Positions 57,378 to 64,000 of a stretch of 64,000 nucleotides of DNA are shown here, piece after piece. Origin of the DNA: Macrothele yani (lineage: Eukaryota; Arthropoda; Arachnida; Araneae; Macrothelidae). The notes under the pieces are model-generated. The model did not search any database. It was not told where the DNA came from and was given only the letters and a program-made list of their open reading frames with translations. Position numbers and translations under genes: made by a program. Within the stretch, counting starts at the first letter, position 1, and every line of letters begins with the position of its first letter. The stretch lies in the NCBI GenBank assembly GCA_039090855.1, contig CM077005.1, positions 79,108,607 to 79,172,606 on the forward strand, read 5' to 3'.

Positions 57378-59397
57378 TCAGTTGTTGCCAGATTTCAAAA
57401 TAGCTTTCCAAATGATAGGTATGTTAAAAGGTGCGTCTGTATTACAGGTGTTAGGAGTAAGGAAGATTTCAATGCTTTCGCGGTACCTGAGGGCTTTCCG
57501 ATTGTTGAACGGAGCGATGCGTTGAACATTTGGCCAATCGGGAATCTCGTGCATATTGCTGATGGTTAAAATTGAAAGGGAGGTGGAAGAGTTTCCTTTC
57601 TTAACATCAGCGATATGTTCCACTAATCGCCGGTTGATGCTTTGGTAAGCACTACAAATATAGTGGGTAATGCCTGTGGAAGTGTTGACAGGGATAGAGT
57701 ACACCCCTTGTAACTCTATGGGCTTATTGGGATCTCTGTCTTTAAGGATAAGGTTAAGAAGATGTGGAGGTGGTTTAACAGCAATTCTGTAGCCAAAAGA
57801 CTTGAAAATGGAGCAAACTTTGTGAGTGAAGACCAGGCTAAAGGGCAAAGTGCCCAGAAATTGATGAATGGTGGAAAGTTCAGGCAGTAAACTGGTAGAT
57901 CTATTCTGTGATTCAAATTTCTTAATTAGCCTATGCACTAAGAGGGGTGGAAAACCATGCAATTCGCCAATGTTGATGATGTTCTGATATTCGTTTTGAA
58001 GATTGAAGGGCAGAAGGGCTGTTGCAAATAAGGTTAGCTCTGTGGATGTACGCCTTTAAAACAGCCAATTTGTATTTACCAAAGGTGCAGGAATGGTAAG
58101 GAATGATATTATGGGTGGCAGAAGGTTCCCCGTAAACAGAGAGATCAAGTGAGAAGTCTGGTTTGATGTTGATATCCAGAAAACTAATATGTTGTCCACC
58201 TGTTCTTGAGATGAGAATCTAATATGAGGGAATTTGGAAGTTATAGAGGACATGAGTTCGAACAGAGAGTGTTTCTGATGTGGCCAAATGATGAAGATGT
58301 CATCTACATACCGTAACCAAATGGAGGGTTTTAAGGGGGATAGGACAAGGGGGAAAGAGGAGAGCCCATTGGTACGCCTTGTTTTTGTTGGTAGTAGATT
58401 CCATTGTATACAAAACAGGAATACTTATCCAATGAATCAAACCAGTCATAAAGATCTTTGATGAGTTCCCCAGGAAGTTCTTGGTGCTCCATTAGTTTTT
58501 TTGACCATGAGCATGTAGGCATCAAAGAAAGGAACAGAAGGAAATAATGAATCCACATCAAAAGTGTACAGGATATCTTAAGGATTGATGGATGGAAGGG
58601 AGTTTCTGGATGAAGTCCTTGGTTGACACAACAGAACAAGGATGATTTTTTGTTAGGACATTGCAACATTTGACCAATTGCCTTTCAAGATTGACTGCTG
58701 GAGAAAAGGTATTTTCAATTAAGCGCCTAATAGGATGTCCAGCTTTATGTAGCTTGATCTGTAAAAACAACCTGGGAGTACGGTAATAAGCTGGAGGGAA
58801 GATGTCTCCTAAGAAAGATTTCAGAGAAGATTTTTTGGAAAGCTTAGTAACAGCTTTAAATAGTTTTTCAGTGTTGTCTGCATTGAGTCTTATGCAAATT
58901 GTGTTTTCCAGGAACTCAGCTACTTTGTTGTCCAAAGAATTCTTATGGATGAAAACAGGACATTGGGCCTTGTCAGCTTTACAAACAGCAAGATAATTGC
59001 ATTGGGTGAAATTTCTAAATTTCCTCAAAAAGGCAGAAGAGTATTTAAGCCTTGGGGTTTGAACCTCTGAAATTGCAATAGCTGATTTTGCATGAAGGAT
59101 CAGTTGATGTGTGGGATTGGTGTTTTGGATCGCTGCTTTCAGTAGTGAAATGGTATGTGGTAGGCTATGATTAGCAGGAGGAGAAAATTTGGGTCCATTT
59201 GCAAGCAGTTTATCAATTTCAGCAGGAATAAGCACAGAAGAAAAGTTCACATACCTTGGAGAGTGGGTGTGAGCAACCTTCGTGGGAGCCGAACTACGAG
59301 TGTTCTTTTGTATGGAGGCTAGGTGTTGAAACTTGTTTTCAAGTTTTGTGGTTTCACAATTGTCAGTCCTGGATATAGTTTCATGAATTCGGATCAT
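57378..59397 (-). pseudogene. PLE reverse transcriptase-endonuclease, frameshifted
   Basis: Minus-strand order: N-terminal region (59397 to about 58900), then RT blocks PRLFLQIKLHKAGHPIRRLI (about 58770-58710), YDWFDSLDKYSCFVYNGIYY and QKQGVPMGSPLSPL (58470-58335), the catalytic RYVDDIFIIW (about 58315-58285), the thumb with HGFPPLLVHRLIKKF (about 57960), and GIY-YIG as GVYSIPVN...YICSAYQSINRRLVEH (about 57700-57610). The C-terminal tail is RYRESIEIFLTPNTCN...IPIIWKAIL. The YVDD motif is intact. Three frames are needed to read it, so it is broken but well preserved. It is a relative of 5211-6068. Confidence 0.9.
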
Positions 59398-59660
59398 AAA
59401 TTTGTCCAGTAATGCTGGATGGGTGGCAAAAGAAAGAAATTGGTACCTTCTATAGCACTAAAATTCCAAAGTCTCGATGGAAGCAGCGAGATCGTGGATT
59501 GCTGCAGAGAGGAGGCTGGTGGTGGTACGGTCCAGAACTTTCTTGCATCTTCCATGAAAAAAGGGTTTATGCACCTGAAAAGCTTTGGGGATAACACTGG
59601 ACCCCTTGCACATAACTTAAGCGTGATATGTCGACATCAAGAATTATTCTAATGTTCTGA

Positions 59661-60098
59661 TATCATCATCATTGTCAACCATTATCAATCCATTGCTGGA
59701 CGAAGGTCTCTCCTAACCTCTTCCACAATGGTCAGTCTTGTGCCAGTCTCCTCCATGTTACTCCCGCATACTTTCGAATTTCATCCACCCGTCTTTCATG
59801 TGGTCTTCTTCTGGGTCTTTTCCTGTCCCTTGGAATCCAATCTAAAATTTCGACTGTCCATCGATGGTCTGTTCTTCTGGCTGTATGTCCAGCCCATTGC
59901 CATTTCAGGGATTTTACTCTGATCATGATGTCTTCCACTCTTGTCATTTTTCTGATCCACGAGTTCCTCTTCTTATCTCTCCTGGTTGCACTAAGCGTGC
60001 ACCTCTCCATGCTTCTTTGAGCTGTCTGCAGCCTTTGTATGTCTCTTTTAGTTAAGGGCCAGGTCTCTGCACCATACTAAGCACTGGAAGGATGCATG
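59661..60098 (-). mobile_element. RTE 3'-end fragment
   Basis: The minus strand gives the RTE C-terminus (MERCTLSATRRDKKRNSW to RKYAGVTWRRLAQD) and the ATG-repeat tail at the left end. It corresponds to about 46200-46628 and retains the RNSWIRK segment deleted there. It abuts the right end of the PLE. Confidence 0.9.
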
Positions 60099-60210
60099 AT
60101 TTGCAGCTAAATCTGAGATTCTGAAAACTTGATTTAAAAAATTTGTGGACCAGTACCCCTCACCTCGGAAAGCCTTTTGGGAATACTTCTTAAACTAATG
60201 CATAATCAAA

Positions 60211-60844
60211 TGTATAATTCAACTAATATGTTTACAATGTTTTCTACTGTTCTACACGTTATGTAAGATTTAAAGCAAATGTGGGAAATAATGTCTATTT
60301 ACTGTGAACCATTAAAATTCGAAAGATAATGATGTTTAGTTGATATTGCACTTAACATTATTATGTCTTTTGCTGTATATCTTTGCCTACTGCACATATC
60401 CTTTTAATGTTCTTCCACACAAATGTTAGGTTAAAATCCTGGTTGATAGATGGTTTAATGATATCAATCTTGGCTGCTATATGCAGGTTTAATGATATCG
60501 ATCTTGGATGCTATATACAGGTTTAATGATATCGAAATTGGCTGCTATATACTGGAAAAATCCATTCTTGAAAATGAACTTGTTGAAAGCATTAATTTAA
60601 GAAAGTTTTTTAATAATTACCAAACCACTTCTCAAACTTTCAGCAGGCATGTGTCATTTTAATTACTTGTTTTCAAGAATGATAGACTTCTTACCCAGCT
60701 ACACAAAAAGCCATGAATACCAACAAAATATTAAATTCAAATTACACTGTACTTCTTCTTTAAAAACAAATATAACATATTAAGTGTATATTGCAGCATT
60801 GCAATATCTCTGTACACCTTATTTACGTGGTATAAAGTAGATAT
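60211..60844. other. No gene seen
   Basis: AT-rich; the only structure is the 37-bp tandem repeat at about 60449-60556. Confidence 0.5.
60449..60556. repeat. Three-copy tandem repeat of about 36 bp
   Basis: GGTTTAATGATATCRATCTT followed by GGCTGCTATATRCA occurs at about 60449, 60486 and 60521. Confidence 0.85.
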
Positions 60845-61995
60845 AAAAAACAGTGAAAATCAACCAACAATAGGCTTTTTCATCTCTAATTTTCCTGTTT
60901 CCTGCGTTTAGCGTTACCATACTACTCTTTTGTAACCTCTATACTTCGATATATCAAGTTCTAGCTGAGTCGAAAAAACAGAGGGTGGGCTTTCACACTT
61001 ACCATAGTTAGAGGGTAAGTTCACACATTTGTGCAATCCATATCTTGTAAATATATCAATGAAAAATAGATAGAAGTACTAAAACTTCATGTCGTCATTT
61101 GATAAAACTTGTGAAAAAACATGCCGAAAAGCTTGTCGTGATTCTTCTTACAGATGAACAGAAGTTGAAAATAAGCTGGTGTCCTCCACCAGCTTATTTT
61201 CAACTTTTGTTCATCTGTAAGAAGAATCACGACAAGCTTTTCGGCATGTTTTTTCATCCCATTTCCATTGATGATTCAAGTTTTATCAAACGACGATATG
61301 AAGTTTTAGCACCTCTATTTATTCTTCATTGATATATTTACGATATATACATACATATTACTAAGCTGTTCTCTGATATTCAGAGGTTAGCTCCAAAAAG
61401 AAATGCAAACTACCAGATATTTTTACTTACTGCTGTCGTATCAAACTTCTCCATTTACAGCGATCTTGACATACAACTCGTGCTTCACTGATATCCATTA
61501 CACGCCTTACACAAGATCTTTTATACTTCATTCTCATAATCTTTTTCTCATGCAGACACTCCTGATACTGATCCACCCATGTCTTCCTTGGCCTTCCTCT
61601 GCCTTTCCTTCCTGTCACTTGGGCTAAAAAGATTTTCTTAGTAAGCATCTCATCACTCATTCTTTCAACATGGCCAAACCACCGAAGCATATTGGTCTCC
61701 ACCTTGCTAACAACATTTTGCTTCACATCACACAACTGCAACAGATCTTCATTCCTCACACAATCAGACCGTGTTACGATATATGGATTGCACAAATGTG
61801 TGAACATACCCTCTACCTACGGTAAGTGCGAACGCCCGTCTCTTTTTTTCGACTCGGCTAGAACTTGATATATCGAGGTTTGGAGATTACAAAAGAATAG
61901 TATGGCCACATTATCTAATGCTAAATGTGGGGAAACAGAACAATTAGAGATGAAAAAGTCAATTGTTGGTTGATTTTCACTGTTTTTTTTTAATC
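60845..61995. repeat. Long foldback element, about 335-bp arms
   Basis: The left arm is about 60845-61182 and the right arm 61187-61348 plus 61774-61995; a LINE end sits in the right arm. The central 70 bp of each arm are nearly perfect complements separated by only a few bases (CACCAGCTTATTTTCAACTT against its complement). The outer parts (CAGTGAAAATCAACCAACAA, GATATATCAAGTTCTAGC) have diverged moderately. Confidence 0.9.
61349..61773 (-). mobile_element. LINE 3' end inserted in the foldback
   Basis: Matches about 2790-3204 in reverse. An exact 11-bp duplication, TTACGATATAT, flanks it (61338-61348 and 61774-61784). The minus strand encodes RNEDLLQLCDVKQNVVSKVETNMLRWFGHVERM and GRKGRGRPRKTW without a stop to the end of the ORF. 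It is better preserved than the copy at 31-3204. Confidence 0.93.
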
Positions 61996-62170
61996 TCAAA
62001 TATAACTTATATCAATATATCAGTTCACTGGAGGAATAAGTTTGTCTCAACTGAAGAATGGAAAAAATCACATGAAGTTGAGTTAGATTAAATTCTTTGA
62101 GTAAATAATTACTCAGAAAGAATTAGTGAAACATTTTAGGGGAGAAAAAGCTTAAGAGTAAAAAAGAAAA

Positions 62171-62192
62171 AAACAACAACAACAACAACAAC
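62171..62192. repeat. (CAA)n microsatellite
   Basis: Seven ACA units. Confidence 0.9.
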
Positions 62193-62460
62193 ATACAATA
62201 AGGAAATAAAACTCACCAGAAAAATTACTTACCGAAAGGGTATTTTAATTTGTCCAAAAAATTATCAACAAAATTCAGCACAGCACTAGCACCAGGTCAT
62301 GAAAATAATAATATGTTTCCACACATCAAGCTGTTTGAAAAATATACTTAAACTTAGTAATAAATGAAGTCATGGCTTTCCTAGATGATCATATGAAAGT
62401 TACATTAGACAGATTATGGGAATTACTTAGGAATAAGGATGTTAATTCTTAGCATCAAAT

Positions 62461-62489
62461 TTTCGGGTAGTAACCCTACCCTTCATCAG
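62461..62489 (-). ncRNA. Hammerhead-like motif overlapping a PLE stop codon
   Basis: Minus strand: CUGAUGA-A-GGGUAG-GGUUA-CUACCC-GAAA, a perfect six-pair stem II. The last PLE codons (Pro-Asp-Glu-Gly-stop) are read from the core itself, so motif and ORF end overlap. It is the cleanest of the five. Confidence 0.6.
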
Positions 62490-63990
62490 GACGAACACTA
62501 CAGTAAATGTTGCCAACCTTGAGTAAAACTTCAACTTTAAAAGCATTTAAAGTAGTTCTTCCTCTTCTCTCAATCTCAACACCTTCAAACAGTTTTCTCT
62601 TGAAGAAATGCTTTTGGTGGGTCAGAATTTCTACTGAGTCCCACAGGATTTGATGTCCAGTAGATTGAACATGTCTGTCAAGGCCAGTTTTATTTGTCAT
62701 GTTTTTTATGGCTGCTTTATGTTCTTTCAGCCTGGTCCTAAGCTGTCTGCCTGTTTCTCCTACATAGCTAAGACCACATTCACACTTGATATTGTAGACT
62801 ACTCCTTTTAACAAGATGTTAGTTTCTTGCTGCTTTAATTTAGGAAGGTAGTTATTGATCTTATTTCCTAAACCTAGAGCTAGTCTAATTTCAAATTTTT
62901 TGCTAATCCTTTGAAGTTTTTCGAAAATGCCCTTATGGTAGGTGATCTTTCTAGTTAACCAACACACTGGGTTAGGGCTCCAATCTTTTTTATTATTAGT
63001 TAAAAAAATGTCCACTATTGGAGAAGGGTAATTATTATCCTGGAGAATGAGTTTAAGTTCGTTTTTTTTGTGCTCGCTTGTCTAATTCTGAGGAGTTGAG
63101 AACATTGATCTTTTCTACAAATTGCGAGGCTACGTTCCATTTCATGTATTCTGGATGGTTTGACTGGAAGTCCAGCATTTTGTTAGTGTTAGTGGGCTTT
63201 TTGAAGACTTTCGTAAGAATTCTTTCACTTCGAAGAATTAACAACAGGTCCAGGTAATTTAGCTGATTGTTCCGCTGAAGTTGCACAGTGAAATTTAACT
63301 TTTCATCAAGGGAGTTGAACCAATCCAGGATGGAAGACGTGAGAGAGGGATTAGTGCTGTCTAAAATGAAAATAATGTCATCCATATATCTGGCATATAT
63401 AGACAGAAGATAGGAGTTATCAGAACCTCTTCTTCCAGTTTGCCAACATTGTAATTTGCTAGGAAAGGGGCAACTGGAGAGCCCATAGCCAAACCTGAGG
63501 TCTGTTTGTAGAAAAGATACTCAAACTGAAAAAAAGTTGTTTTTTAATACAAAAATCAGGATTTCATAGAGGCCCGTCAGTACTTCTTTGCTGAGGTTGT
63601 GAAAGACTATCTTATCAGCCAGATCATCTGCCATGAATTCCAACAGCCGATTAGTATCTATGTCCGTATGCATAGCTTGGATGTCTAAACTTGCAAATAC
63701 AGGGTGTTCCAGCAGCTCGAGATTACTTAATTTCTTAAGGAGATCTTGGGAGTTTCTCAGTACAGCAGGAGGTTCTTGAAAGATATTTTTTAGATGGTCC
63801 AGGAGATAATATGGTAGGTTAAAAAAAGGTGAATTTTTTGAATCCACAATTGGTCTCAGAGGTTCTCCTGGTTTGTGAAGTTTAATTGTTCCATATAGTT
63901 GAGGGATTCTGTAATGTAGTTTTTTAAAAAAAATCCTTGAAATTGGGATGCATTTGGTTATTTCTTTCTAAAGATCTAAGTAGCTTATTA
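62476..63990 (-). pseudogene. PLE reverse transcriptase-GIY-YIG protein, frameshifted
   Basis: Minus-strand order: RT fingers and palm with FASLDIQAMHTDID (about 63710-63670), KQTSGLAMGSPVAPFL (about 63520-63470), the catalytic YMDD (about 63390-63375), DWFNSLDEKLNFTV and NYLDLLL, then the thumb. The final frame (63015-62476) holds KGVVYNIKCECGLSYVGETGRQLRTRLKEHKAAI and HVQSTGH, the GIY-YIG endonuclease with its Cys ligands. Frame changes near 63510, 63400 and 63040 break it. The last 540 bp have no stop. Beyond 63850 the RT continues off the window. Confidence 0.9.
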
Positions 63991-64000
63991 TAGTTTTTTA

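Larger units (their letters stand above)
57255..59655 (-). mobile_element. Penelope-like element, near full length
   Basis: Inverted repeats of about 45 bp close it: AATAATTCTTGATGTCGACA at the left, with its complement at the right (about 59609-59655). Inside on the minus strand is a PLE protein from the N-terminal region to the GIY-YIG region, and a hammerhead-like motif lies between the ORF end and the left inverted repeat. No clear target duplication. Confidence 0.88.
56221..60210 (+). repeat. Repeat A array, copy 6 (split by PLE and RTE)
   Basis: Repeat A runs from a TTAGCATATCTTATGTAAAA head (56225) through cores near 56405, 56571, 56719, 56876 and 57180, is interrupted at about 57215, and resumes at 60099 with TTTGCAGCTAAATCTGAGAT for about 100 bp. 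CAGGG-type transposon ends were not found around it. Confidence 0.8.
62461..64000 (-). mobile_element. Penelope-like element of another type, cut by window edge
   Basis: Minus-strand PLE whose 5' part lies beyond 64000. Its GIY-YIG motif (CGLSYVGETGRQLRTRLKEH) has the Cys pair and YVGETGR wording of a lineage different from the copies at 5008 and 57255. It ends at or just beyond the hammerhead-like motif. Confidence 0.9.

Overview
This window is repeat-dominated, AT-rich animal DNA with no bacterial-type gene organisation. Large introns with GT-AG borders, Penelope-like elements (PLEs), RTE and other non-LTR elements, hAT, Tc1/mariner and pogo transposons and tRNA-derived SINEs point to an invertebrate with a large genome. 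An arthropod is my best guess; I cannot name the lineage. Nearly every protein-like stretch is a decayed transposon gene.

Host gene: the only convincing host coding sequence is two plus-strand internal exons, 47870-49042 and 55198-55555. They join in frame through matched splice sites across a 6.2 kb intron. Together they give about 510 residues of a low-complexity Ser/Asp/Glu/Lys-rich protein with one short motif that suggests the AF4/FMR2 (lilliputian) family, a tentative call.

Layout: 1-5000 holds a complete non-LTR insertion (31-3204, 14-bp target duplication) inside a dispersed repeat (repeat B), with an RTE fragment nested in its endonuclease region. 5008-8888 holds a PLE with inverted ends, a mariner relic and an RTE copy with a twin-priming 5' inversion. 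9073-18117 holds a hAT-like element, a pogo-like element, a foldback and a hAT split by a complete Tc1. 18994-31062 is a stack of DNA transposons inside one another, three of them with exact 5-bp target duplications. 31099-32323 is a Tc1. 32749-43369 is a second stack, ending in a nearly readable hAT (Charlie/ZBED-like) at 40277-42877. 44176-46628 is a long RTE copy. 46650-47698 is an inverted multimer of tRNA-like units. 47870-55555 is the host gene segment, its intron carrying Tc1, LINE, palindromic tRNA-like, SINE, foldback and PLE insertions. 56221-60200 is a repeat A copy split by a PLE and an RTE fragment. 60845-61995 is a long foldback split by a LINE 3' end. 62461-64000 is a third type of PLE that runs off the edge.

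Three patterns deserve attention. Repeat A recurs in four transposons as an array of about 150-bp monomers in a 457-bp three-monomer period, each monomer carrying a CTCF-like AGGGGGCG core. The tRNA-like elements occur as inverted dimers or multimers, and two of these are flanked as whole units by 11- and 13-bp target duplications, which suggests they were integrated already multimerised. Each PLE has a hammerhead-like CUGANGA-stem-GAAA motif just past its reading frame.
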